Below are positions 8,731 to 17,051 of a stretch of 38,198 nt of DNA, piece after piece. Source of the DNA: Collimonas silvisoli. Its GTDB lineage: Bacteria; Pseudomonadota; Gammaproteobacteria; Burkholderiales; Burkholderiaceae_D. Each line of letters begins with the position of its first letter. The stretch's first letter is position 1. The DNA is taken from assembly GCF_018305005.1 (NCBI RefSeq), contig NZ_JAGQEG010000057.1:1-38198 (forward strand), written 5' to 3'. Both the position numbers and the translations under genes were made by a program. The notes beneath the pieces are model-generated. The model made no database searches, was not told the origin of the DNA, and worked only from the letters and a program-made list of their open reading frames with translations.

Positions 8731-9576
8731 TCAGGTCGGGAAGCCGTAGAGCTTTGCCGGGTTATCGACGAGGATGCGCTTGCACGTCGCCTCGTCGTCG
8801 GCCCACGCGCCCAGCAGGTCGAAGAGCGCAGCGGCGTCGGGCTTGTGCGATTCTGTTGAGTGCGGCCAGTCGCTGCCCCATACCGTACGCTCGGGCAGCG
8901 CAGCGACCCAGGTGCGGGCGGTCGCAGCCATGTCGGCATAGCCGCCTTCGAGACCCGCCACCGAATCCAGATATGGGCCGGACAGCTTCACCCACACGCG
9001 GCCCGAATCGGCAAGGCCTCGAACGATCGAGTACGCAGGGTGCGACGTACCAGCGGGCAGCGGCAGGCGGGCGAAGTGATCCAAGACGATGGCTGAGGGA
9101 AGGCGCGCGAGCATCGCTGCATGCTCGACGATCTGCTGCGCCGTCCAGTGCAACTGCACATGCCAGCCGAGTTCGGCGACTCTTTGCGCAAGCGGCTCGA
9201 CCATGTCGAAGCTCACGACCGCATGCGCCGGCGTATAGAGCGTGAAGCGAATGCCGCGAATGCCGCCGTCATGCAGCGCGGCCAGTTCAGTGTCGGTCAC
9301 GTCGGGGCGCAGCACCGCGACGCCGCGCGCATTGTCGATGCCGAGTTGGGCGATCGCATCGAGGGTCACGCTGTTGTCGGTCTTGTAGGCGCGGGCGGTG
9401 ACAACGACCGTGCGCTGCGTGCCGGTGCGCGCCTGGACCTTGCGGTAGTCGGCGACACTCGCGCCTTCGACGAAACCGTGAGCGGGACCATCGTCCAGGA
9501 AGCGGCGGTCGTAGATGTGCATGTGTGAATCGCATGCGTCTGCCGGTGCTTTGCGCTCGGGGTGCCTCGTATTCAT
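8731..9576 (-). CDS. Amidohydrolase-family lactonase-like enzyme
   Basis: A 281-residue TIM-barrel hydrolase of the amidohydrolase_2 group, near 2-pyrone-4,6-dicarboxylate lactonase and galactarolactone isomerase-type proteins. The HxH metal motif is CDSHMHIYD (about residues 15-23). A central KLSGPY and the C-terminal WGSDWPH aspartate are typical of the group. I start at ATG 9576 because GAGGAGG sits 6 bp upstream; the frame can also open at GTG 9591, inside that site. It begins 11 bp after the CoA-transferase stop. In context it may open a lactone to a hydroxy-dicarboxylic acid for CoA activation. The substrate is unknown. Confidence 0.85.
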   Translation of the reverse strand: MNTRHPERKAPADACDSHMHIYDRRFLDDGPAHGFVEGASVADYRKVQARTGTQRTVVVTARAYKTDNSVTLDAIAQLGIDNARGVAVLRPDVTDTELAALHDGGIRGIRFTLYTPAHAVVSFDMVEPLAQRVAELGWHVQLHWTAQQIVEHAAMLARLPSAIVLDHFARLPLPAGTSHPAYSIVRGLADSGRVWVKLSGPYLDSVAGLEGGYADMAATARTWVAALPERTVWGSDWPHSTESHKPDAAALFDLLGAWADDEATCKRILVDNPAKLYGFPT

Positions 9577-9587
9577 CGCGTGCCTCC

Positions 9588-10793
9588 TCACAGCACCGCG
9601 CGCTTTGCGCGCAATGATTCGATCTCGGCATCTGTCCAGCCGAAGTCGCGCAGCACGGCGTCGGAATGCTGGCCGAATGCGGGCGCCGCTGCAGGATCGC
9701 GCCCTGGCGCCGTGCCGAAGCGGATCGGATGCTTGAAGCCGCGGTACCGGCCGACACCCGGATACTCAAAATTCGTCACCATGTCTTCCGCGACGACTTG
9801 CGGATCGTCGAACATGTCTTCGACGCTACGGGCCGCCGCGCACGGCACTGCGTCGCCGAAGAGCGCTTCCCATTCGAGCGCTGTGCGCGCCTGCAGCGCG
9901 GCGTGCAGGCGCGGGACGATCTCGTCGTAATGCTGCGCGCGCTTGCGCACCGAATCGTAGCGTTCGTCCTGTGCGAGCGCTTCGAGGCCTGTCTTTTCGC
10001 ACAGCGACTGCCAGAAGTGCGGCATGTTGGCGGAAATATACAAGTAACCTTCGCGCGTCGGATGGATGCCCGTGATGCCGCCAGAGCGCATGTCACGGCC
10101 GACGTCCTTCGGCTCGCTCTCGGCCCAGACCATCCTAGCCGATTGCATCGTGAGCGCGCTGCGCAGCAGCGACACGCCGACATATTGCCCCATCCCGCTG
10201 CGCTCACGCTCGAAGAGCGCCGACGACACCCCCGCTGCGACGAGCGCGGCCGCGTAGTAATCAACCACCGATCCGTAAAGAATCTCCGGCGGGCCGCCCC
10301 GCTTGCCTTGCAGCGTGCACATGCCGGTCATCGTCTGGAGCACCTGGTCGTAGCCGGCCTTGTCCTTGTTCGGTCCTGTGTCGCCATAGCCCGTCACAGC
10401 GCAATAGACGAGGCGCTGATTGACCTCGCGCAACTGCTCATACGCGATGCCGAGCCGCTCCGGCACGCTCGGGCGAAAGTTGTGGACGAGCACGTCGGCG
10501 GATTCGACGAGACGCAATAGCACCGCGAGTGCCTCCGGCTGCTTGAGGTCGAGCACGAGGCCACGCTTGCCGCGATTTACGCCGAGAAAGGCGCGGCTCT
10601 CGGCTTCGAGCGTCGAGGGATATTTGCGGAGGTTGTCGCCCGAGGGCGGCTCGATCTTGATCACTTCAGCGCCCTGGTCCGCAAGCAGCGTGCATCCGTA
10701 CGGGCCGGCAATGTAGGCGCTCAGGTCGAGCACGCGCAAGCCTGCCAGCGGCCCCCCGCCATCGGTACGCGATTGATTGGATGGTCCTTGCAT
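9588..10793 (-). CDS. CaiB/BaiF (class III) CoA-transferase
   Basis: A 401-residue family III CoA-transferase that moves CoA between carboxylic acids via an enzyme-bound anhydride. Seen: LRVLDLSAYIAGPYGCTLLADQ at the N terminus, GAEVIKIEPP, NRGKRGLVLDLK, and the predicted catalytic Asp149 in AGYDQVLQ. It lies 44 bp after the citrate-lyase-like gene. The natural reading is that it activates a di- or hydroxy-acid whose CoA ester is then split by that lyase. Confidence 0.92.
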   Translation of the reverse strand: MQGPSNQSRTDGGGPLAGLRVLDLSAYIAGPYGCTLLADQGAEVIKIEPPSGDNLRKYPSTLEAESRAFLGVNRGKRGLVLDLKQPEALAVLLRLVESADVLVHNFRPSVPERLGIAYEQLREVNQRLVYCAVTGYGDTGPNKDKAGYDQVLQTMTGMCTLQGKRGGPPEILYGSVVDYYAAALVAAGVSSALFERERSGMGQYVGVSLLRSALTMQSARMVWAESEPKDVGRDMRSGGITGIHPTREGYLYISANMPHFWQSLCEKTGLEALAQDERYDSVRKRAQHYDEIVPRLHAALQARTALEWEALFGDAVPCAAARSVEDMFDDPQVVAEDMVTNFEYPGVGRYRGFKHPIRFGTAPGRDPAAAPAFGQHSDAVLRDFGWTDAEIESLRAKRAVL

Positions 10794-10837
10794 GAAATTC
10801 TCCGGTTGTATCGGGTGATTCGGCGTCGGCGTGCGCC

Positions 10838-11734
10838 TTAGATTGCAGCGAGCGCGCTGCGCTGTTCGCTCGTCAGCAGCCCAAGCCGCCGCGCATTGCT
10901 GACGAGGACCCGCGCGCGCTCGACGAACGGCGGATCGATCATCCTGCCGTCGACCACATACGCGCCGACGCCCTTGCTGTCGGCATCGCGTGCCGCTTCG
11001 ACGACACGCACCGCATGCGCGATCTCTTCGTCCGACGGGCGAAAGACGTCGTTTGCCAGCGCGATCTGGCTGGGGTGTATGCAGCTCTTGCCGAGAAAAC
11101 CCATCAATCGCGCGAGCTGCGCCTCAGCGCGAAAGCCGGCTTCGTCCTTGATATTGGCGAATGCCGAGTCGTAGGCGAACACGCCGGCTTCACCCGCCGC
11201 GATGCGCAGACCAAACATTGCCTGCTGGATGGCGGCCTTCTCATGGCGAGCCACGCCGAGTGGCTCAAACAGATCGCCGAGGCCCAGTTGCAGCCCCGCG
11301 ACGCGCGGATGCGCGCCCGCAAGCTCCGCTGCGTGGCGGAACGCCTTGGGTGACTCGATGTTGAGCAGCAGCTTCACGGGACGGGTAACACCGTTGGCGC
11401 GCTCGGCCCCGTCGATCGCGGACGCGGCGGCCCGGACGTCGTCGCCGCTTTCGGGCTTCGGGAGGTTGATGAAATCCAATCCGGGTTGAACGACTGCGTC
11501 GATGTCGGCGTTGAAATGCGGCGTGTCGAGCGCGTTCACGCGAACGATCAGGACTTTCGCATGGCCAGCGACGTCGTTCGAGCGCAGCAGTTCGCGAAGC
11601 GCGTCGCGCGCCTCTCGCTTGCGTTCGGCGGCGACCGAATCCTCCAGGTCGAAGGACAGCGCGTCGGCAGCGCTCGCGAGCGCCTTGGCGAAGAGTTCCG
11701 GACGCGATGCCGGCACGAAGAGTTTACTTCTCAT
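10838..11734 (-). CDS. HpcH/HpaI aldolase / citrate-lyase beta-like CoA-ester lyase
   Basis: A 298-residue protein of the CitE-like group, which cleaves malyl-CoA, citramalyl-CoA or similar esters to an acyl-CoA and a 2-oxo acid with Mg2+. Seen: RSKLFVPASRPELFAKAL at the start, ADALSFDLEDSVA, the metal-binding Glu in LLLNIESPKA, and GLQLGLGDLFEP. It is the first gene of the minus-strand operon and divergent from the LysR gene. A lone CitE-like protein next to a CoA-transferase fits a free-standing lyase, not a citrate lyase subunit. Its exact ester cannot be told. Confidence 0.9.
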   Translation of the reverse strand: MRSKLFVPASRPELFAKALASAADALSFDLEDSVAAERKREARDALRELLRSNDVAGHAKVLIVRVNALDTPHFNADIDAVVQPGLDFINLPKPESGDDVRAAASAIDGAERANGVTRPVKLLLNIESPKAFRHAAELAGAHPRVAGLQLGLGDLFEPLGVARHEKAAIQQAMFGLRIAAGEAGVFAYDSAFANIKDEAGFRAEAQLARLMGFLGKSCIHPSQIALANDVFRPSDEEIAHAVRVVEAARDADSKGVGAYVVDGRMIDPPFVERARVLVSNARRLGLLTSEQRSALAAI

Positions 11735-11836
11735 GTTTCCAGTTCTTCATTTTATTTTCTGGAAACGAGTATAAAACGACTGTGGATTTAGATAAACTAT
11801 CTGTATCTATCTTTAAAACATAGGTAATCTATCTTC
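11735..11836. promoter_or_regulatory. Divergent control region of the catabolic block
   Basis: This 101-bp region separates the lyase and LysR start codons. It contains an 8-bp inverted repeat GTTTCCAG (11735-11742) / CTGGAAAC (11759-11766) lying over the lyase ribosome site. Nearer the LysR gene, ATAGATA-type repeats with TAGATA-aac-TATCT symmetry suit a LysR-type site controlling both directions. Composition is far more AT-rich than the genes on either side. Confidence 0.55.
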
Positions 11837-12730
11837 ATGGACATCGATTTCCTCGCCAACCTCCTGCTCGTAGTCGACAGCGGTTCAATGGCTGAAGCCG
11901 CCCGCCGCGTCGGCATGACGCCTGGGGCCGTCGCGCAACAGATTCAGGCGCTCGAGCGCGAACTGGGTGTATCGCTCTTCGTCCGCGCCGGGCGCACGGT
12001 TATCCCGACGGAAGCCGGGCATCGCGTGATCGAAAGGGCGCGCGGCGTCGTACGGGGATTCTCGGAATTGAAGGCGTTTGCGCTCGAAGGCGAGGCCGCC
12101 GGCGAGTTGCGGATCGGCACGATTACCACGGCGCTCCTGAGCCTGTTGCCCGATGTGCTTGCCAACTTTGCTACTGCCTTTCCGCAGGTAAAGGTGCTGA
12201 TTCGAGCGGGAACATCGATGGAGCTTTACGACACGCTGCAGCGCGGTGATCTCGATGTGGCCATCTGCCTTCATCCGGCGTTCGCGCTGCCCAAGCCTTA
12301 CGACTGGCATCTGCTACGAGAGGAACCGATCGTCGTGCTCGCCCATTCACGGCTGGCCGATCAGGAGCCTCATGAATTGCTGCGCCGCGAGCCCTTCATT
12401 CGATATGACCGCTCGCTTGGCGGCGGCAAGCAGGCGGATCAGTACCTTCGGGCGGCGAAGATTGTTCCGCACGAATTGTTCGAGCTGAATTCGCTGATGG
12501 CAATCGCGATGATGGTTGACCGCAGACTCGGTGTATCGCTTGTACCGGACATCGTCTCGCCTTTGACGGCGGGACTCAACGTCGCGAGAATGGAGCTGCC
12601 GATGAAAACGGAACCGCGGCGTTTCGGTTTGCTTTGGTACCGTGCATCGCCGCGCGGACGTCTGATCAAGGGGCTTCTACAGTGTGCGGAGCAGGTGCTA
12701 AAGCAAGAGTGTGACGGCGTTCGAACTTGA
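11837..12730 (+). CDS. LysR-family regulator of the catabolic block
   Basis: A 297-residue LysR-type regulator. The N-terminal winged helix-turn-helix spans about residues 1-60 (SMAEAARRVGMTPGAVAQQI, then LERELGVSLFVR). A periplasmic-binding-like effector domain covers the rest. It is divergent from the four catabolic genes across 101 bp, the usual layout for a regulator that senses the pathway substrate. Its codon use matches the block, so it probably arrived with it. Confidence 0.93.
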   Translation: MDIDFLANLLLVVDSGSMAEAARRVGMTPGAVAQQIQALERELGVSLFVRAGRTVIPTEAGHRVIERARGVVRGFSELKAFALEGEAAGELRIGTITTALLSLLPDVLANFATAFPQVKVLIRAGTSMELYDTLQRGDLDVAICLHPAFALPKPYDWHLLREEPIVVLAHSRLADQEPHELLRREPFIRYDRSLGGGKQADQYLRAAKIVPHELFELNSLMAIAMMVDRRLGVSLVPDIVSPLTAGLNVARMELPMKTEPRRFGLLWYRASPRGRLIKGLLQCAEQVLKQECDGVRT

Positions 12731-12958
12731 TAACGAACGGGCAATCGGTTCTGACTGCGCCGCGGGCTATGAAATGCTGCAATGACCGCTTAACCCCTGA
12801 GTGCTGGCGTTGAAGTGATGTGACCTCGAAAGTCAGAAACGGGGCGAACTGCGACAGTCACATATCGGCAAAAAAACAGCCGTCAACGAGCGCACCATTT
12901 TCCAAAATGGACAGCTCGACATGGTCAAGAGAATGCGTGACGTATAACGTCGGAACCA
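12731..12958. other. Right edge of the catabolic block, non-coding
   Basis: 228 bp between two convergent genes. Two short palindromes are present: CCATTTT-cc-AAAATGG (12895-12910) and GACGT-ata-ACGTC (12939-12951). No target-site duplication, integrase or transposase remnant was found to mark the block's end, and no 3' piece of the panE-like gene is recognisable here. Confidence 0.5.
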
Positions 12959-14182
12959 TCACTCAGCAGGCACATCTCGCACATCCAACGTTTCAACCGA
13001 CCGCTCATCCACGGGCGCAATCGCAGAGTTGGCCGGTGAAATCGGGGAAGCAGTTTTCAACGACCCGGCACGCGTAACGGCCGAGTCTGCATGAACAGTG
13101 CCGACCGGGGATGCCTGAATAACGCGAGGCTCTTGCGGTAGTTGTGCAATCAGAGCCTTCATCTTGGCCAATCTTGCCTCATCCAGCGCGAATGCGTTAC
13201 CGACGGTGCCCGCCTGTACCATCTTTTCATGCAGCGTCAATCCAGCCCGGGGATTCATGCCCAGTTTCTTGATGTGTTCAAAAGCCCACTTGTCCGCTTT
13301 ATCGAATACGCCGCCAGCAACGCCGTTGATGCCGGAAAGCGAGCCTTTGTTCACCGCAGCACCTGTTACCACATCAGCGGCTTTGCCCGCCATCAACCCA
13401 CCAGCGAATTGACCGGCGGATGCCGCCGCAGTAGCACCGCCGGCCGCCAACGCTGCGCCACCGGTCGCAACGCTAGCAACGATGCCTACCCATTTTACGG
13501 TTCCGACAAAATAGGAATATGTCTTCATCCTGGCGCCGCCTTCCTCAGATAATCCTTGCGTCCAAAGCACCACCCAGGCGGCTTCGTCCGGAGTCAGCGG
13601 CTGCCGAAACACCTCCTGAGGATGCACTACGGCCGTCCAATGGTAGGTTTGCGTAGCCGCCGCAAAAGGTGGCGCGACAAGAACATGCCCTCGACATACC
13701 GTGACCGGCGTAATGGTCAACTCTTTGCCCGAAGCGAGCGTCAGCTTGAACGGCCGGCCACTATCGCGAAGCTCCATCAACTTATCGAGCATCTTGGGGG
13801 TATCGCTGTTCTTGTAGCTATCGACTTCCGTGACGACGTCGCCCACAGATAGATTCACTGAACCGTCGGTGGCGATAACCGATAAATTCTCGTGCACTCC
13901 CAACGTGCGTACCCAGGCGACTTTTACATCGTCTTTTAAGCCATAACTCGTCAGCACTTCGAACGGCAACTCGAATTGAATGCTGCAATTTTTGTCGTGC
14001 AAAGCAGCCGTCTTGACGATGGCTGGTCGAATCGCTGTTGCGCCTGAGCCATAGATTTTCATTTCCACCAATAGCTTTTCATCGAGTTTTCGCCCGTCGT
14101 CAACTGTCAGCTTTGGGGAGGCGCAGCCTGTTAATACTGCAAGGAAAATAGCGGCACAGGCTGCTTTTGTGATGGATTTCAT
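12959..14182 (-). CDS. Predicted lipoprotein with PDZ-like segment, unknown function
   Basis: Not recognised as a named family. The 407-residue protein has a lipoprotein signal with lipobox LTGC, so mature Cys20 would be lipidated. Residues about 105-165 (LSVGDVVTEVDSYKN, then GRPFKLTLASGKELTI) look like a PDZ-type fold. Residues about 230-285 are a Gly/Ala-rich hydrophobic stretch that may insert in a membrane, as in some secreted effectors and scaffold proteins. It is the last gene of the minus-strand GH19 group, 21 bp after a decayed gene. Its ribosome site is poor, so translation may have depended on coupling to the now broken gene. Confidence 0.75.
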   Translation of the reverse strand: MKSITKAACAAIFLAVLTGCASPKLTVDDGRKLDEKLLVEMKIYGSGATAIRPAIVKTAALHDKNCSIQFELPFEVLTSYGLKDDVKVAWVRTLGVHENLSVIATDGSVNLSVGDVVTEVDSYKNSDTPKMLDKLMELRDSGRPFKLTLASGKELTITPVTVCRGHVLVAPPFAAATQTYHWTAVVHPQEVFRQPLTPDEAAWVVLWTQGLSEEGGARMKTYSYFVGTVKWVGIVASVATGGAALAAGGATAAASAGQFAGGLMAGKAADVVTGAAVNKGSLSGINGVAGGVFDKADKWAFEHIKKLGMNPRAGLTLHEKMVQAGTVGNAFALDEARLAKMKALIAQLPQEPRVIQASPVGTVHADSAVTRAGSLKTASPISPANSAIAPVDERSVETLDVRDVPAE

Positions 14183-14203
14183 TTGTTTCGCAGAATTTCT
14201 GCT

Positions 14204-14862
14204 CTACTCACTACTCAGCTTATCAATCCCCAGCAAATTATCAAGTTCCGGCTGTTCCTCCAGATACACAACTTGGTCGATATTGGACTGGCACTCCCAA
14301 AAGGAAGCACGTTTGAATGACTGTTCCCCGGAAACCAGAATGACAGCTTCGGGTCGACTTGAACCTATCGCGACTAGTTGCTCTGTGCCACATCGTCAAA
14401 GCCATTCTCCACTCGTGCTTCGCATGTTTCATATTCAAGCACCTCCTTTTTCTCTCACTCAAGAAGCTGGTTCGTCGATCCGCTCTTGGTACGCATTCGG
14501 AGTATTCAGCTTTAATCTCGCAAGATCGGTTTTTACACGCTCGAAGCGGGATCGTGCGGCTTTATCTACGACGCTACTGCATCCCGTTGAGCTCTGCCAG
14601 AAACGATAGCCAATTTCAGGACGAACACCCCCAATGTTCAATGTCCCTCGAACTCTCAGCGTTCAAAGCAGTGTTATTCCAGAGCTCATGAGCCCGCCGG
14701 CCTTAATCCCGGTGCGCCTCACAGGCATCGAGGCAATCAATGGTTTGTTCGAATACCCAGCTGCGCACTGAGCACCGTCGACATTCGCACTGCATCAAGG
14801 CGACAGCGATATGTTTTTTCGTCGCTGCCGCCAAGCGTATTGCCACTCCATAAATCCACCGG
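14204..14862 (-). pseudogene. Decayed gene(s) between GH19 enzyme and lipoprotein
   Basis: Reading the minus strand downstream of the GH19 stop gives protein-like sequence in several frames. VDLWSGNTLGGSDEKTYRCR comes first, starting 6 bp after the stop. A shift then gives NKPLIASMPVRRTG and a TGA near 14669. The same frame continues as LNIGGVRPEIGYRFWQSSTG to a TGA near 14459, then EKKEVLEYETCEARVENG. A last shift near 14385 gives SRPEAVILVSGEQSFKRA to a TAG at 14204-14206. Each piece looks real, but no single frame joins them, so one or two genes have been broken by at least three shifts and two stops. Family not recognised. A position right after a muralytic enzyme would suit an immunity protein, which is only a guess. 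Confidence 0.65.
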
Positions 14863-15513
14863 CTATCCGAGCGCAAGGACTTGCGTCGCCTTGTTCCAAT
14901 AGTCCAAGCGCGATTGCAAACCTACATCGCCGCCGTTGACGCGTTGGCAGATCTTGATGAAATCATCCCTGGCATTGCCGTTCGGCTTGAGATCGGCAAG
15001 CTCATTCAGTCCTGCCGTAGCCCAATACCAGGCTGCTGAACGCGCTGCGCCGGCCGGTTCTTGCAATAATTCCGGTTGCGCCAGCAGATCCAGTTTTAAC
15101 GCCTTGCCACAGCGTTCATAGTTGTCGCGCCCGGTCAGTTGAATCAAGCCGCGACCGCGATATTTCCAGCCGTCGCCGCTGGCTTCGTCGCCATTTCCAA
15201 GCCGATTGGCGTAAACGTTGCTAGCCAGTTTTTCCGGATTGTTGGCATATTGGAGTGCGACGCTGTCGGTCGGAAAACGGCGCGGCCATACCTGGCGCAG
15301 CCGTACAGACGAGTAGTTGAGATTCTCCGACAGGACTTTGAGCTGTGCCGACTCGTGCAGGACTTGCGCAAGGAATGCCGCCTGGCGCGGTGTGTTGCTG
15401 ATTGACCATTCTGTGAGTGCGGCGTTGATGGGATCGAGCCAAAGAGTGACTCGGGAATTGTCAGCTGCGGTGTCCAGCAAGCTGGCAAGCTGTTCTTGGG
15501 AGATGGCAGGCAT
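14863..15513 (-). CDS. GH19 chitinase-like / endolysin-type glycoside hydrolase
   Basis: A 216-residue lysozyme-fold enzyme of the glycoside hydrolase 19 type, cutting chitin or peptidoglycan glycan strands. Seen: AAFLAQVLHESAQL with likely catalytic Glu54, Glu63 in SENLNYS, and GDGWKYRGRGLIQLTGRDNY, the strongest family signature. No signal peptide is seen, so release would need a secretion system, holin or lysis. I start at ATG 15513 (MPAISQEQL) because AGAGGA lies just upstream; the frame extends to 15558. It is 67 bp downstream of a DUF2589 gene on the same strand and is followed by a decayed gene and a lipoprotein. Confidence 0.9.
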   Translation of the reverse strand: MPAISQEQLASLLDTAADNSRVTLWLDPINAALTEWSISNTPRQAAFLAQVLHESAQLKVLSENLNYSSVRLRQVWPRRFPTDSVALQYANNPEKLASNVYANRLGNGDEASGDGWKYRGRGLIQLTGRDNYERCGKALKLDLLAQPELLQEPAGAARSAAWYWATAGLNELADLKPNGNARDDFIKICQRVNGGDVGLQSRLDYWNKATQVLALG

Positions 15514-15580
15514 AGTGTCCTCTGAAAGAAAAACAAGCAAATCCGTGCACAGACTCACTTGTTTAAAGTCGCATTAAATT

Positions 15581-16207
15581 TTATGGGCCGACAGCGACAG
15601 CTGGCTTGGTACCATTGGATTTAGGCTGGATCGACGATTGCAGAATATCCAGTACCCGTGCCAGACCTTCCGGCATGCCGTTATCTTCAGCCAAGACTTC
15701 GACGTGGTATTTGGCGGAATTGTCGGATGAGCGGGTATTTTCCTTGTGGGTTGCAACCGAACCTTCGACGTGCACCGTAGCGCTGAACATACCCCAGCCG
15801 AACTTCATGTCGGCCGACATTTTGGCCGACGCATCGGTGGATTCCTTGGAGGCGAAAGAAGACTTCACTTCCATGTCAAAGGTGATATCCACCTTGGTGA
15901 TCGACAGCGCCGGCACCTTGACGATCGCCAGCAAAGGCACATCCAGAGAAACGTTTTCTTCAATCGTTTTGGTGGCGTCATTGGGGTCGGCGACCGGACG
16001 GGTGAAGGCAAAATGCGCCGTGCGTGTCGCGCCTACGCCATTTGGATCATTCGCAGCAGGCGGCAGAAAGCCGATGTATTTAATGAAGTTGGCAGTAGCG
16101 TTCGCCAACTTGATTTGGGCATCGCAAGCGGCAGTCAATGGGCTGCCAATCAGGTCGCCCATCGGCAAGCCCTTGAACTGAGACGCCATATCGATAAGAT
16201 CAGACAT
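15581..16207 (-). CDS. DUF2589 family protein (copy A)
   Basis: A 208-residue protein of the uncharacterised DUF2589 family, recognised by its opening (MGDLIGSPLTAACDAQIKLA, then ATANFIKYIGFLP), the RTAHFAFTRPV strand, SLDVPLLAIVKVPALSITKV and ITFDMEVKSSF. There is no signal peptide and no catalytic motif. The pattern is beta-rich with an N-terminal amphipathic helix. It has its own transcription unit, because a strong terminator at 16426-16453 separates it from the upstream group. It leads into the GH19 gene. Role unknown. Confidence 0.88.
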   Translation of the reverse strand: MSDLIDMASQFKGLPMGDLIGSPLTAACDAQIKLANATANFIKYIGFLPPAANDPNGVGATRTAHFAFTRPVADPNDATKTIEENVSLDVPLLAIVKVPALSITKVDITFDMEVKSSFASKESTDASAKMSADMKFGWGMFSATVHVEGSVATHKENTRSSDNSAKYHVEVLAEDNGMPEGLARVLDILQSSIQPKSNGTKPAVAVGP

Positions 16208-16425
16208 TGTTTACTCCTTTAGAAATGACCCAGACGGGTCTGGAAAAGCCATGCTGCAAAGCCGCAGCCTGGCGCCGAGTCGCGCATGACGCGCTCAGGA
16301 TAATCTTAATTTTGGCAAACAATGAATTCGTGACATTTCCTGTCGTATCGGCTGGGCGCGTGAAGTGAGAAGGAAAATGGAGAATGGAATTGGTGTTGCA
16401 GAAAAGTTGAGCCGGATTTTTAAGC
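16208..16425 (-). promoter_or_regulatory. Upstream region of DUF2589 copy A
   Basis: Non-coding interval between the terminator of the upstream group and the copy A start. AAGGAG lies 7 bp before the ATG. It should hold the copy A promoter, but I could not assign -35/-10 boxes with confidence. Confidence 0.4.
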
Positions 16426-16453
16426 AAAAAAAATGACGGAATCTACCGTCATT
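16426..16453 (-). terminator. Rho-independent terminator of the DUF2589 copy B group
   Basis: A perfect 8-bp stem (16432-16439 with 16446-16453, AATGACGG/CCGTCATT) with a 6-nt loop. On the minus strand it is followed at once by seven or eight T residues (16426-16433). It lies 57 bp after the stop of the 179-residue protein. Confidence 0.92.
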
Positions 16454-16509
16454 AAATGGGCATGCTATCGACCACACGAGCGTTGTCATGCGGCAGCCTG
16501 CAGTTGCAT

Positions 16510-17049
16510 TTACTCAGCCTTGCGCGCCCAGAATTTGCGCCACATTTTCTGCGATGAACGCCACCAGGAAGTGTCTGGAATCAGGCTGGAAAATTTGGAC
16601 TGCTGGTCCTCCGTTAGCAGAAAGATCCAATTTCGACGGCTGCGTTTCGGCCACATCGCTTTACTCGGACCTAGCACCAGATTGGTCCCATCTTTGGCGA
16701 CCTGAATTTCCAGATGCTTCAGTACGTGGGGATGACGTATTTTCTGCCACCAGTTCGGCGTCTGGAGCATGAGCACCACCTGAGATTCCTTGTCGAATTT
16801 CCTGGTCGTCAGGTAACAGGGCAGGCTAAAAATAAAATCCTGCAAGCTATAGCCGTGATTCCTGTGGAATTTATCGTAGGGGATGGTTAGCAGCTCGTAT
16901 GTCGCCTGATGCGGCAGGCGATACGAAAATACCTGCGTTGCATCTGCGCCTTTCTGTTCAGAGATAGCGGGCAAGTCGCGGTTGACTTGTTCAAATACGC
17001 GGGACAGTTCAGCACAAAAATCATCCAGCGTTACGGTGATGGCCGTCAT
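16510..17049 (-). CDS. Hypothetical protein, DUF2589 group
   Basis: Not recognised. The 179-residue soluble-looking protein opens MTAITVTLDDFCAELSRVFE and ends in a basic, Trp-rich tail (WWRSSQKMWRKFWARKAE), which could touch membranes or nucleic acid. A middle segment (QVFSYRLPHQATYELLTIPY) recalls the ligand-layer strand seen in the DUF2589 copy B protein. The start ATG 17047-17049 lies 2 bp after the stop of the upstream small gene, so translation is likely coupled. The third and last gene of this unit, before the terminator. Confidence 0.7.
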   Translation of the reverse strand: MTAITVTLDDFCAELSRVFEQVNRDLPAISEQKGADATQVFSYRLPHQATYELLTIPYDKFHRNHGYSLQDFIFSLPCYLTTRKFDKESQVVLMLQTPNWWQKIRHPHVLKHLEIQVAKDGTNLVLGPSKAMWPKRSRRNWIFLLTEDQQSKFSSLIPDTSWWRSSQKMWRKFWARKAE

Positions 17050-17051
17050 GC

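Noticed and set aside
6582-12958. tRNA-Ser as integration site for the catabolic block
   Set aside because: The block starts about 600 bp after the tRNA, inside the panE-like gene. No copy of the tRNA 3' end and no integrase is seen near the right edge.
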